The position numbers and the translations under genes were made by a program. The notes below the pieces were generated by a model, which made no database searches, was not told the origin of the DNA, and saw nothing but the letters and a program-made list of their open reading frames with translations. A DNA stretch of 64,000 nt. Source: Leptasterias polaris. Lineage: Eukaryota; Echinodermata; Asteroidea; Forcipulatida; Asteriidae. The stretch lies in contig JAZGTN010000162.1 of the NCBI GenBank assembly GCA_037783415.1, positions 3,038,001-3,102,000 on the forward strand. Direction: 5' to 3'. Shown here piece after piece: positions 32,730-44,590 of this stretch; position 1 is the stretch's first letter, and every line of letters begins with the position of its first letter.

Positions 32730-33519
32730 GATGAGCCCTGAACAAAAACTATGCACTTTGCCTTTAAAATGAGCAACTAGCTTCATCAATATTTGCCAAT
32801 GGTAGTGGTACAGCCATAATGAGCTCTGTCATCAACACTACCATATGGTAGGCATTTACAATGAATTTATTCCAATTGTTTTAAACTATTGATAACATAG
32901 CCTTGTAAATTGTAATACATTCAATAGAACTGCAGATCTCTTGACTGTATTTTGCTCTATGGGTTTTTCAGGCATTGCATGGTGAGGTATCAATGTATAT
33001 TCAGTTTGCGGTATTCACTATGTGTATATGCCCACTTTGCTGTGAAGATTTACTTGTGTTGCTATTTATTTTACTGCTGCAGAGTAGATTTCAGAATGTG
33101 GGAGACTTTTAATCTGAAAAAAAATTTCTTGCTTATTAAGTAATACCTTGGGAGGTAGGAAATCTGCCAGGACTACTACTTTCGCTTATAGTGGATCCAG
33201 GGGACTTCTCATATTAACTTCATTGCAACAGAGTCAGTTAATTACTTTGTCTTAACGTTTCAACTAGCCTCTTCTAGTCATCATCAGGATTCTGGCAAAT
33301 AAAAGTAAAACTACTAACATCCAACTTCATCTGTACAAAAGTACAACAGGGGTTTTGGGGGTTGTTTTGTTTCAAATGGGATATGCCTTTTTGCATCATA
33401 TCCCCATTGCAAGCTGAGGAAATGCTTTTGACAATGTAAATGTTATCATGACGCATTTGGGAAATTCCCTTGATTGTGAAATATCTCAGGCATCGCTACC
33501 GACCTGTGTCAGCTGGGTG

Positions 33520-34115
33520 CAATTTCATAGAACTGCTTAAAAGTAGCTAAGCATAAAACAAGTTTGGTTACCAGAATAAAGTTACCAATCAAAGTTCAAT
33601 ATCACATGTAGGGCCTACTGTCTTTGACAGGTTTCCTATTTAGTTTTTCAAAGAAGAAAATCATGAACAAATAATTCAGAAACCCTAACCAAGCTGTCAA
33701 TTTGCCTGACTTCATAAAGCTGCTGAAGCGCAAAAAGTAAAAAACCCTCATTCAGCAAGTAAAAATGTTGCTCACCAGAATAAGGTGACAAGCTTAAATA
33801 CCATATCAAATGTACAGAATTTGACTGGTTTCTTGTTTAGTTTTGCTAAACAGAAAATCATTGGGGGGGGGGATCCCCTTGCTTGCAAAACGATTCAGAC
33901 ACTGATTGTGAAATGTTTTTTTGCAATATATGCACAGAACAATTTAGGTAACCAGAACAAGGTTACCATTCAAAACACATCATCACACATACCATGGAGC
34001 TATAGCTCCATGTACAGTACATACTGACTTTGACTGGTTTCCTGTTTAGTTTTGCTAAGCAGAAAATTGTTAAGCAGCATTTCCTGCTTAAAGTAGCTGC
34101 GTTAAATTGGACCCA
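33520..34115. repeat. Three adjacent GCTTAAGC-family fragments
   Basis: Diverged copies at about 33,520-33,655, 33,705-33,865 and 33,935-34,112 share 'ggttaccagaataa', 'tttgactggtttc' and 'gttttgctaagcagaaaat' blocks. Only the third keeps a recognisable right end ('gcttaaagtagctgcgtta'). They lie head to tail, so this may be a decayed local array. Confidence 0.65.
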
Positions 34116-34236
34116 GTAATATTTTGATGGGAAGCAGGAACCTTTTAGGTATTACATTTTATTCTTTCTTGATTAGTCTCTAAAAATATATGGACTACCT
34201 TAATTGTCCAATAAAAGGAAGGATACCATCAGATAA

Positions 34237-34608
34237 TGACCCATAAATCACTTGGGCCAAATTTCACATTAGCAGGATACCAGTCACAAATGACCCATAA
34301 ATCACTTGGGCCAAATTTCACATTAGCAGGATACCAGTCACAAATGACCCATAAATCACTTGGGCCAAATTTCACATTAGCAGGATACCAGTCACAAATG
34401 ACCCATAAATCACTTGGGCCAAATTTCACATTAGCAGGATACCAGTCACAAATGACCCATAAATCACTTGGGCCAAATTTCACATTAGCAGGATACCAGT
34501 CACAAATGACCCATAAATCACTTGGGCCAAATTTCACATTAGCAGGATACCAGTCACAAATGACCCATAAATCACTTGGGCCAAATTTCACATTAGCAGG
34601 ATACCAGT
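34237..34608. repeat. 54-bp tandem repeat, 7 copies, inside a GCTTAAGC element
   Basis: Seven units beginning 'tgacccataaatcacttggg' and ending 'ataccagtcacaaa' start every 54 bp from 34,237. I saw no difference between units until the truncated last end. The right flank (34,609-34,725) continues as a GCTTAAGC-family end, so the minisatellite grew inside that element. Because 54 is a multiple of three, both strands stay open, giving 124- and 169-codon frames that I do not regard as genes. Confidence 0.92.
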
Positions 34609-34779
34609 GAAACATGTCAAGTGGTAATTCGACCAGTAATCTTTTTCTACAAAGTATAATTTTGTTGTGCTTAGCAATTTGTTTGTGCTTAAGCAGCTCT
34701 ATGATCACAACTCTTACATGCACCATTTTGTGAGTCAATGTCCCTGTGTGTTATGTAGTGCACCTTTTAGGTGATGCAG

Positions 34780-35100
34780 TGATTTGGCCCTAAATTGTGA
34801 GCAGGCAGACAGTATCCGCATGTGACTTTGGTGCAAAGGTTCAATAAGGCTAAAACAAAATGTACTTTGAAAGGATGTGTACAACACTGATAATTGTCAA
34901 AGACCAGTATCCAAATTTGATTTGACCCAACATATACATGTACATGAAATAACAAACCAGTGAAAGTTTCAGCTAAATCGGTCTTCAGAGTCATGAGAAA
35001 ACAGTGAAAAACCACAATATATGTTTTCACTGGTATACAGTTACCATGGCAATTACTTGATGATGTTGCCAGAAGGTAGCACTCATAGATCCACACAATC
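34780..35100 (-). repeat. Dispersed repeat, GTTGGGTCA family, inverted copy
   Basis: 'tgacccaacatatacatgtac', 'gaaataacaaaccagtgaaa' and 'gctaaatcggtcttcagag' are the inverse of the core at 40,310-40,570. Confidence 0.55.
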
Positions 35101-35239
35101 TGAGCAAAAAAAGAAGAAGAAGAAGAAGAAATTTGTATAGATCATTCAAGTTAGTTACACAATGCATTCAGACAGAGTGCAGTGTCATGATGGAGCGGTC
35201 TAATGCACCACACTAGGCAAACCTGACTTAAGTTATGGG

Positions 35240-35612
35240 CATAATTTCATTGAGCTGCTTAATAATTGGTGCAGTTACTACGTCACAATGTCCCGGATGA
35301 AAAGACATCGCGCTATAAAATGGCCGCGCGCATGACGGCACAAGCTTTATCAAAAAATCATTATTTTTTATGATTGCAACAACCGATCTTAAAAAAAGAA
35401 AAGGCAAGTCACCTTGAAATATGATACCCTCAACCAATAACTTGATTTTAAACTGGGGTGGAGTTTCCCTTTAACAATTTCCTGCTTACATGAAATGAGC
35501 AGGATACCAGTGCAATTAGTACATGCAACATGGTATTTTGACTGCTTACCTTATTCTGGTAAGCATAATTTTGTTGTGCTTAGCTTATTTGTTGTGCTTA
35601 TGAAATTAGGCC
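35240..35612. repeat. GCTTAAGC element split by a CpG-rich insertion
   Basis: The left end 'aatttcattgagctgctta' (35,243-35,262) and the right part 'agcaggataccagt' through 'tgtgcttatgaaattaggccc' (35,466-35,612) belong to one family unit. Between them lies about 200 bp of other sequence, which holds 'cgctataaaatggccgcgcg' near 35,310 and ends 'ggagtttccctttaac'. It reads as a nested insertion, without a target duplication that I could fix. Confidence 0.55.
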
Positions 35613-36400
35613 CTTGATGCATGTGGTGTTGCCATGGGCGTGTTTTGGCAACCTTATTCAGAAACAATTTCTCGGAGCTATGCGAAAACAGGTCGGTAAC
35701 CAAAAACTGTTAATGACGTAGGCATGTCTCTTGAAAATTAATGTTCTAGAAAAAGACAGGAGGAAACTGTATTGCCTAGCTGTGCAGATGGCCAAACTCT
35801 TCTAAGCACAAGTATGTGGTGCAAGATTCTAGAATGTGGGCTGGTAATACCACTGGTCTGCTAATTCCACGTAATACATTACATGTAGTCATCCATCGTT
35901 ACAAATTGTTTAACATTAATCAAAACTGATTGCAACGACATGCACGGCTGATCGCTCCACATCTGCTCGCGTTGTTTCCACCCACGAGTTTTGCCTTCAT
36001 CTGTAACCAGACTATAAGGGCAACCCATCTGGTAAGTTGTTGTTTTTTTCATCCCAATGCCAACCATTGGAGTGCAGACCTGACAAAGTGACAACATGGC
36101 TTATTTTACAGTAGTGCTGTGGGTTTCCGTATTCATGACTGTTCCGTCAAACAGTGAACAACTTTATTACCGATACTATTATTTTATACATCCGTCCTGG
36201 ACGGTACCAAACAATCAACTGCCGTTACATTCCTTCTGTCAGTTCAATCTTAAGTAATCTTTACAAATACTAAAATAGAATGTCATCATTATGCTTCTCT
36301 TAATAATAATCTTAACACTTTTATTTAATGAGAAAATAGAATTAGCTGTTGCAAACTGCTTACCAACCAAAAGGACCTGTAGTATAAATGCAAAAAGTTA
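35613..36400. other. Non-coding stretch, no gene seen
   Basis: No recognisable gene or repeat. Short frames lack family resemblance. Confidence 0.4.
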
Positions 36401-36525
36401 GTTAGTGGCCTGACGTTTCGACCCTAGCAGAGTCTTTCTCGAAGGCTAAAAAGTAAGCTAAAAAAGTAAGGCCCTGTAAGCCTTCGAGAAAGACTCTGCT
36501 AGGGTCGAAACATCAGGCCACTAAC
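36401..36525. mobile_element. Hairpin element with 47-bp arms
   Basis: 36,401-36,447 is inverted at 36,479-36,525 with one mismatch; 31 bp lie between. The arms hold 'gaccctagcagagtctttct' and the 'cgaaacatc/gacgtttcg' motif. Related GAAACGTC-type motifs appear at 58,320 and, weakly, 33,255 and 58,920. This is a short hairpin MITE. Transcribed, it would fold into a long stem. Confidence 0.8.
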
Positions 36526-36677
36526 TATATGTTACACTAATTCCTTCCAAAAACGAACAGTAATTGGAGGGGGGAGGGGGCCACATTCCGCCACCCCAGT
36601 TACATCACTGATTATAACATTACATGATCACTTACAGCACTTTCCAAGAGATTTCCAAAGCAGAAGGCCATATCTGA

Positions 36678-37500
36678 ATTAACAGCTTCGGCTACACCTA
36701 CGGTGTTGCTGAGGATGTACTATACTCTCCTACAGAAATTAACATTGGACAATCTCTTATTCAACCATCTTGTGTAGTTAGAAACCTCGGTGTTCTAATG
36801 GATTCTACAATGAGTATGACCGACCAGGTAACCAATATATGCAAATCTGCTCTTCTACAAATTCGAAAAATAGGTCGAATCCGGCGCCATCTTGATGATG
36901 ATTCTACTCTTTTACTGGTTCATGCCTTTGTCACTTCTAGACTCGACTCTTGCAATTCTCTTCTAATTGGTCTGTCAGATAGAGAACTTTCTAAAATTCA
37001 ACGAGTTCAGAACACCGCTGCTTGCCTCGTCTCTCGCACCCCTCGTTCCCAACATATTACTCCCATCTTACAAGAACTCCACTGGCTCCCGATCAAACTG
37101 CGTATCGTTTATAAGTTAAATCTTCTCACTTTCAAAGCTCTTCATGGCTTATCCCCTGACTATATATCTGATCTTCTCCATAAATATATTCCTGTTCGTC
37201 CTCTCCGATCTGCTGGCCAATCCCTACTCACACAAACTACTTTTTCCACAAAACTTTATGGTCAAAGAGCCTTCAACTTCATTGCACCTTCATTATGGAA
37301 TGACTTACCTCTTATAATATTCGCCAAGCTGGCTCTCTTCAGATTTTCAAGGGACTTTTAAAAACTCATTTGTTTGAATCTTTATTTGTGTAACGTGCTT
37401 TTTAAAATTATATTCTTTTCAATGTTTTTGTTTTTGTGTTGCACATAGAGGCTTCTGCATTATGCGCTATATAAATTTCTCGTATTATTATTATACTTCA
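36678..37500 (+). pseudogene. 5'-truncated CR1/L2-like LINE, RT C-terminal region
   Basis: An open stretch from after a TGA at 36,675 to 37,361 encodes the C-terminal part of a LINE protein: 'CVVRNLGVLMDSTMSM', 'AFVTSRLDSCNSLL', 'KIQRVQNTAA', 'LHWLPIKLRIVYKLNLLTFKALHGLSPDY' and 'LYGQRAF'. A frameshift near 37,316 removes the usual end, which continues in another frame to a stop at 37,391-37,393. A 3' UTR with 'gcattatgcgctatataaa' and a (TTA)n tail follow. The RT catalytic centre is not included. The element is dead on arrival or decayed. Confidence 0.85.
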
Positions 37501-37780
37501 AGGCATAATGACGCGGCAATCCAACCGTAGCCGTTAGCTGTAGTCACCAATTCAAACAGGGCCTTACTTTCTAAGCTTCTACAATACAGCCAGGGACATC
37601 ACCTTTCAATGTCTAAAACACACGGTACATTAGTACCAGGTAATCCATTAAATCTAACCCATTTTTACACCAGTATAACTGGACAATACTGTTGCCAAGT
37701 TATGTTAATATTGGTGAAGGCATCCTTGATTAATGAACAAACGTTTTGTGCACATTGCAATGGGACAATTGCATTAATAC

Positions 37781-38492
37781 AATAGACTGTGCAAGTCTCG
37801 CGCGTATCCGAACGAGAAAACACGTCAAACGAAGAACATGTTTATTTCTGAAATTAAATCTTTGTTTTAAATTATATCTCATGACAAAATCTGAAGAACA
37901 AAAATAAATCATTACAATTTTATGAAAAGTTTTAGCTTTTGAAAAAACAATCACAATAGTGTGTATATTATTATTGAAAAAAAAATTTAAACTCTGGGAC
38001 AAGGATGCCTATTTGATGTTAACTTTTTAGAAACCCCTCACGCGGATTCGCGTGAAGGTCAAACGGGTCTTAAATGGACCCGTATCGCAGTTTAAAGAGG
38101 ATGCTGATGCCTCAACAACCATAGACTGCAATGAAAGGGTTTGCTTTGCAATTACAGCATCTGGCGATTATAATTGCGCATCCAAAACAAGCGTTTACGT
38201 AAATTTTATGATCGGAGGCGAGCACAAAATTCTTAATTTTTTGCAATAACCGGAAGCTGAGGTCAAGTTTAATTCTTGGGTTTTCTTCGTTATATTGTTG
38301 AATTGGTTTTACTTTCATATGTTGTTATCACTTAGTATTACATTCCCAACAACATGTATACTTTTCTAGGTCATAACCTACGTTAAACTCAAATAATTGA
38401 CGAAACAAAATCTCGCCCACGTAAAACTCCATATGGTTGGGACCACTATGGTCCCGGAAGTTCGATTACGCGCGAGACTTGCACAGTCTATT
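37781..38492. mobile_element. Possible non-autonomous element with about 33-bp inverted ends
   Basis: 37,781-37,813 ('aatagactgtgcaagtctcg', then 'cgcgta') is inverted at 38,460-38,492. The ends are CpG-rich in an AT-rich setting. The interior contains a palindrome, 'acgggtcttaaatggacccgt' in full form (about 38,062-38,082), and short open frames on both strands with no motif. No clear target duplication was found, so it could also be two separate insertions. Confidence 0.5.
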
Positions 38493-38894
38493 ACACAAGT
38501 TTGCGATGGGATTTCGAAGAACTTTCCTATGTTATTCTGGACACTTAATTGAAATGCATTCCGGTTAAATAAATTCTGTTTTACTGGACCATAGATCTTC
38601 AATCTTCACAACTATTATACATCCTGTAACTGGAGCCTGGTGTCTTTAGTAGATCAACAAGATAAAGCAAAGCTTGATTTAGTCTACACTAGCTGGGCAG
38701 GCACACACTAGTCAAAAGTGCTGCAGGCTAGTCAAACTTGGCTCTAAGGTAGCCCAGTGGGATGGTCTAAAATTAGCAGGCTGACTACAGGAAAGTTTTG
38801 CAAATGAATCACACAATTAAATCAAAAGAGCTAGTAAAATGAATACCTAATGGCAGGTACAGACCTAGAAACTTGGGATGGTTCCTATGTAACC

Positions 38895-39078
38895 AGGCCT
38901 GGAATCACACAGAGACCATGGTGGCAAAGGCTTTGTTGCCCGTTGAACCTGGTCTTGGCCTTGGTGCCCCTTTAAAAGTTTCCCATAGACTTTCAGATTT
39001 TCTAATAGTGCCTTTCAAAGTGCCCTTTGCAAAATGAAAGTGGCCTTGCCCTCTCAAAGATGAAATTCTAGGCCTGGA
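38895..39078. repeat. Dispersed repeat ('cccctttaaaagtttcccat' family), copy 1
   Basis: It shares 'catggtggcaaagg', 'tggtcttggcctt', 'gtttcccatagactttc' and 'caaagatgaaatt' with 43,962-44,122. It is bounded by 'aggcctgga' and its inverse-like 'ctaggcctgg'. No coding. Confidence 0.6.
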
Positions 39079-40309
39079 TCCCTGAAGACCACACACACAC
39101 CAAAACCCCAAAAGTAACTGGAAGGTATTCGATGCCTACATGTATGAGTGAATGTCTGGTGCAAGCGGGCAAAAGGAATGAAGATCTGCAACAAGAAATT
39201 GAATTGAAGTGAATCCATTTATGAGGAAACATTCCATCGCGGCCAAGGGCCATTATGCCAACGGTTGAATCTAACATGAAAAGCATATTATAAGCTACCA
39301 GCAAATACAAAATCAAATACGAGAATACAAGTATCAACATTATGTGTGCACAGAATACTTTGAAAAAAGAGGAGGGGATACATTTTCCAACAAGAAGAAA
39401 ACAAATATATAATAATCATCATAAATGTAGATAATGTTATACAACATGATGGTACTTAATTCACTTTCTTGATTTAAGGAGAGCGATTTACAGCTCTCCT
39501 CAGATTTATTAAAATGAAGGCCTAGTAACTCAACAAAATCAGCAATATTTACCATCTTTAAGCATAAAACAGGAACAACATTACTTTAGACTTCTTGTAA
39601 TGTCAAATTTAGGAATATACTTCGAAGAGAGACTTGAGCAGATTCAATAAACCAAAAAGAATGGGAGTCTCCGGTCCCAACTGTAAACTTACTGAAAAAC
39701 TCTCGAAAACTGCTCACTTGTGAATAATAAACAATTCAATAATATAGGCCTAACTTCAATGAATAATTTATACAAATGTAATTAAGGTGAAATCCGGGGG
39801 AAATAATTAGAAAATGAGATGATCATTACCTGTATCAAAGACGGAGAAAGTGTATGATGTAAGTCTTTCGACGTCAGAGGTGAGAGTGACCCTCCAACGT
39901 CTTGCGGCCGATGAGGGCGCACTCACCGGTGTATTTAAATAGTGGTGAAGTATGTGAATAAATTATAAAGAACCCGGACATGTTTTCTTCTACCTGTCAC
40001 AGTACCGTTCATGTTTGTAATTCAACAAACATTCAATTTATAATTTTAACTTTGGTTTACATTTATTTCTTTTTCCCCCAATGAAAAGTTGGTAGATGTC
40101 TGAGGTCGGTGATCATATCTGTGTACAGAACTAAAAGTTCTTTTTTTACTGTTTTATAATGTAGAATAGTTAATATTCTCATTTTGCATTTTGAAATACT
40201 AATATATTACTATTTAAGATTGAAGACCTTTTTCTGTGTGAATCTATGAGGGAATTTCATTTGAATTTGGATGTACTTACAAATGTAAGAATTGTGCACA
40301 TTATTGGGT
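39079..40309. other. Non-coding stretch, no gene seen
   Basis: AT-rich DNA with no recognised protein motif or repeat unit. Confidence 0.4.
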
Positions 40310-40570
40310 AAGGTTGAAAAAGATGATGTTTACAGATTTGCACCTAACTTGTAAACATAATGATGGTCAAGGTGGAAAACTGCTCTGGAAAGATTTTTGC
40401 CTAAAATGCTATGATGTTTGAAACATTGAAAACATGTAGGGGGATTTGTTTTCCTATTTTCTCCTATGACCAATTGAGCTTGAATTTTCCTAGCTTTGCT
40501 ATTTCATGTATATGTTGGGTCACATCAAATGTGAATACAGGTCTTTGACATTTACCAATCAATATTAGTA
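40310..40570 (+). repeat. Dispersed repeat, GTTGGGTCA family, copy 2
   Basis: It has the ordered motifs of the copy at 1,741: 'cacctaacttgtaaac', 'ggtcaaggtggaaaac', 'tttttgcctaaaatgc', 'caattgagcttgaattttc' and 'catgtatatgttgggtca'. Confidence 0.6.
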
Positions 40571-41559
40571 TGACTTTATTCAAAACACTCATTGCAGTCC
40601 AAAGACTGCATTGCACAGTGCTTGTACAGGATTATTGACAATGAACATGAACAATGTTGTCAATGTGCTGTACTAAACACATACCCGGTACCAATAAATG
40701 TTGATTCACATCAAACCCTTTTAACATGACAGTGAAATCCCCCTTTCAGCAATCTGGTGACAGCCAGATTGGACTGGAGTTAACATTTTTGATGATTAAG
40801 CAAAACACAATCCAGTCACGCCATCCCTGTAGCCCCACAAACAGTATCCAAAGTGCATGGGATGTCCCATATGCGTGACACCCAGAACTTTTGTCATAAT
40901 GGAAGTTTAAAGAGATATAATGAGTTATATTTTTTATTTTAAGTACTGAGGCATTGGGTCACTAGGTAACAACAGAGAGACTGATCGTCTGAGTAGGAAG
41001 AAATGGTGGATAAGGCGCCTCCAGACCATTCAACCCAAAGGTCTGAACATCCAAGTAGGAAATTATTAACAACATTTTGCCTTTGCCTTCTCCTTTCCCA
41101 CATATCCCCCTTTTCAGTCTGTGATTTACTATTAAACTAATTACTTTTTCTTCCTCTTCACACCTTTGATTCTCTACCTTCCCTCTACCTCTCTTTGATT
41201 TCTTCATCATTCATCCCTTGCTCTTCCTGTGTGCTTTCTGCCCCTCTCTCCCTTTTTATTTCTGTCCACTTAACTTCTGTTACACCAGTATGCACAACAC
41301 ACATAGTATGTGTGTTGTGTTGTAGCCTTTGAGAAAAACTCTGCTATACCTGTAGGTCCTTTTGGTTGGTGAGCGATTTTGCAACAGCTAGTTCCATTTC
41401 TCATTTGACCATACACCGATGTGTGATAAGCACTATATACTCGGTGCTTTCCCTTAGTCCTGCAGGAAAAAAGCCCCATAATACTCGAGTGGGATTTGAA
41501 CAGACATCAGTGTAGGGTAATTAGTGTAGGGTAACAACAAAAATGTCATTTATTATCTC
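40571..41559. other. Non-coding stretch, no gene seen
   Basis: No gene is recognised. 41,318-41,400 holds a 'gagaaaaactctgcta' phrase akin to the hairpin element at 36,401, plus 'aggtccttttggttggtgag', similar to sequence at about 36,360-36,380. Confidence 0.4.
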
Positions 41560-41935
41560 TGATGCAATTAGTACAAATATTGCAGTAACCACACTTGGTG
41601 TATTTCAACATTTGCATAAAATAACAAACCTGTGAACATTTTGGCAGAATTGGTCATCGAAATTGCAAGAAAATAATGAAAGAAAAAACACCCTTTTTGC
41701 ATAGAATAGTGTGCTTTCAGATGCCTGAGAAAGGCTTCATGCCTGAAGCCTTTCTCAGATTCAAGTTTTGGGGTGAAAAATTACCTCTTTCTCTAAAGCT
41801 ATATTACTTCAATGGGGGTTGTTTCTAACAAGTTTTATTATATCAACAGCTCTCCAGTGCTCGTTACCAAGTAAGTTTTTATAGTAATTAACTTGTGGAG
41901 TAATTACCAAAAGTACACCCTGCCTCTAAGGTATC
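41560..41935 (-). repeat. Dispersed repeat (TGGTAATTACTC/GTTGGGTCA type), inverted, near full length
   Basis: Inverted, it runs from 'ggtgtacttttggtaattac' through 'actggagagctgttgatat' to 'caggtttgttattttatgca' and 'ccaagtgtggttactgcaat'. It thus joins the left-half motifs seen at 31,985 to right-half motifs of the family at 40,310. The middle carries a perfect hairpin, 15-bp stem and 4-nt loop, at 41,725-41,758. Confidence 0.65.
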
Positions 41936-41994
41936 AGCTCTAGAATGCAGGGGCCAAGGGTTCGAATCCTACCTGAGTAGTATGCCTATCAATG

Positions 41995-42300
41995 TAGATA
42001 TAAACAATAAAACTAACCAGTGGAAATTTCATTTCAAAAGGTGGTCGCGCTTTTGCAGAAAATACAGGGCGAATATGTCCAGGCAGAAGGAATACACTAT
42101 CTGAGAAACATATCTGAGAGTAACGTTTCTCAGATTCAAGTTGTGGGACATAACGACTGCTATCTTTTTACATAACCACATTACTTTGAAGCGAAATGTT
42201 TCTCAAAATGCTTTTAAGCTGCTGTACTTCTAGCCAATAAGTTTTCATTGCCATTAATTTTAAGAGTGAATACCAAACATATACCTTCCCTTTAACAGGC
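41995..42300 (-). repeat. Dispersed repeat, same family, second inverted copy
   Basis: It includes 'actaaccagtggaaatttca', 'tttctcagattcaagttgtg', 'cgaaatgtttctcaaaatg' and 'ataccttccctttaac', in the same order as the neighbour. Between the two copies (41,937-41,990) is a tRNA-like SINE fragment with 'gggttcgaatcc'. Confidence 0.55.
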
Positions 42301-43269
42301 TTATAAAATTGGGTCCCATACAGAAAATATGGATACACACTTTTCTCAAGTGAAACAGCAATCCAGGTAGTTTATCTCACTGCTTACACCAAGTATAGCT
42401 TTCAGATAAAAAATGTAAAACAAAATTGTATAAGTACTCCCCCCCAAATTTTTTTTGAATAAATCAAAATAAATAAAATAAAATAATAATAAATAAAACA
42501 ACCACCAAAGATGTATCATTATATTTAAAATCACAAGTAATAAACCACAAGGGAAACTGACTAGGTAAATATTAAGATAATTTGGGGTCCAACAAAGACA
42601 AATTTACTAGAGCATGTAGAGTGGGTAGGGAACCTACACTGTACTGCCTCCTGATACTTGCTGGTGCTCTACTGACAAAGCAAACTAGCCCTAAATGTAC
42701 GTTTGTAGTCTCCCTTTTCTGTCAATATCTTTGTTCTGGGGTACCAGTCAGAAGCCATACAGCCTGTCACTGCCAGGGATCACACCCAAGGTAAAAACTT
42801 TTAGATCACCATCAAACTTTGATCCTCAATCAACATTTTTTTTTATAAAGAGAGACAACAAAGGTCCTCCAAGGAATCCAACTTCAAATGAGGTTTTTTT
42901 TTCAACAAGAAAGCAGGGACTGACATCAAAGCAACTTTTAACAGAGAGAAAAAAAACAACAACAAATCCCCACCCCCCCAACCAGGTGTTATATATATTC
43001 ATTGGCCTTCACCTTCGCCACAGCTGAGCAGTGCAAGAGGAAAAACAAATCAAAATATTAGACAAAAGCCTTGAGATTTCCACTTGGATATCAACTGCTG
43101 AATATGAGCTCCTAAAATTCTAACTGTCGATAATTATTTTGTTGACCCATGTCTCCGGTTATTGTCTTGGGTTCCAGGCACTGATTGCTTTAACACATGG
43201 CTGGGGAAAGGTTGTTGTTGCTGGGTGCTTAAAGGTGGAATTGTACTCAACTCCGCACCATTTATTTTC
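42301..43269. other. Non-coding stretch, no gene seen
   Basis: Low-complexity A/T-rich tracts are present (42,460-42,500). No coding signal. Confidence 0.4.
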
Positions 43270-43600
43270 TGTGAACTATACTTCACTTGCCCGTGTGAAT
43301 TTTGGTAAGATTGAAAAAAGTAAATGTTCACAGATTCACACACAACTTGTATGGTATATAGACGGTCATGGTGGAAAACTTCCCTTGAAATAGTTTTGCC
43401 TGAAATGCTACAGTTTTGAGAAAATTGTGAATCAATTTGTTTTAATAATATTGGAAGACCAACACTCAATGTTTGGAAAGAGTAAAATCATGTATAATGG
43501 GGTTTTGGGCTAATTTTGTGTGTCTCCGCGATGACTGATCAAGCTTAAAATTTCATGTTTTTGTTGGGTCATACAAAGTGCAGACAGATGGCTTTATTGA
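43270..43600 (+). repeat. Dispersed repeat, GTTGGGTCA family, copy 3
   Basis: 'cacacaacttgtatggta', 'ggtcatggtggaaaacttcc', 'agttttgcctgaaatgc', 'gatgactgatcaagctt' and 'catgtttttgttgggtca' follow in family order. Confidence 0.6.
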
Positions 43601-43961
43601 AAACGCATAAAAATGTACTTGCTTTTCTACCCTTACTCACAAAAACTTGTTTCTTTAATACTTGACTTGTACTGATGAAAAAAAATAGTATTGTGTTACG
43701 ATGTGACATCACGTTTACAAAATGACCTAGGTCAAAGCCTTGCAAAGGTCAACAGTTACCATGTGTACACTGGGTCTGTGGAAGAAAGGGAAAAATTACG
43801 CACACAGATGCAAATTTAACAGTTTTCAAATTTTCCCTCAAACTATCATTCTGGTGTTTTAACAGCACCAGGAATAAATGTATGGAAAAATAATTAGAAG
43901 AAGAGAGATTATTTGAGTTTTTCCCAAACACTGCTGTGAGTTAAGCACTTTATACTCAACA

Positions 43962-44122
43962 AGGCCATGGGGGCCATGGTGGTCATGGCCTTCATTGCCC
44001 TGGTATTGGCCTCAGTGCCCCTTTAAAACTTTCCCATAGACTTTCTTAAAGATTTTCAACTGCAAGTTTCCTTTGCAAAGTGAAACTGGCCTAGCCCTTT
44101 CAAAGATGAAATTGAATGCCTG
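43962..44122. repeat. Dispersed repeat ('cccctttaaaagtttcccat' family), copy 2
   Basis: 'catggtggtcatggcc', 'tggtattggcctc', 'cccctttaaaactttcccat' and 'caaagatgaaatt' match the copy at 38,895 in the same order. Confidence 0.6.
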
Positions 44123-44169
44123 ACTCAATACTTTCCCCAAGTCATGTGAAAAAAAACAAACACACAGGC

Positions 44170-44255
44170 TTTTACTTGGGTAGGATTCGAACCTTTGCCA
44201 TTCCAGAGCAGATGTCTTACCACATAGACCACTGAGCTTGCCTAGTACTAGTAGC
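44170..44255 (-). mobile_element. tRNA-like SINE head fragment (inverted)
   Basis: On the minus strand it reads 'aagctcagtggtctatgtgg', then 'aaaggttcgaatcctaccc', an A-box/B-box arrangement. The same head occurs at 61,041-61,135 (inverted) and, in part, at 41,937 and 55,003. It is a SINE remnant, not a tRNA gene. Confidence 0.55.
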
Positions 44256-44590
44256 TAGAGGCAGTTCAAATCTTTAGCAGTGGGTACCGCAATGATTTTA
44301 ATAGGTTCTAAAGTACAGAGTACTGAGTACAGTGCTTCACACACATCAATGTATGAATAACCCTCAATATGTACATCATTGGTTGTTTTGACATTCTCTA
44401 GTTTTCAACAAATACAACCAACCATCCAACCAATATTTTGGTAATATGCAACTATTTGTGCTGATCAGTTTGAATAGAATTTGGTTAACCCTTTTGTTAC
44501 CGAATTGTTTGGACATGAACAACCGCTGGTGACCGCATTGTCTGACCACTTAAGCATGAAGCACACATTCTTACACAACAGAGGACATTT

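Noticed and set aside
34229..34738. 169-codon minus and 124-codon plus repeat proteins
   Set aside because: Both strands stay open because the 54-bp unit is a multiple of three. The flanks are a dispersed non-coding repeat and no start or family evidence exists.
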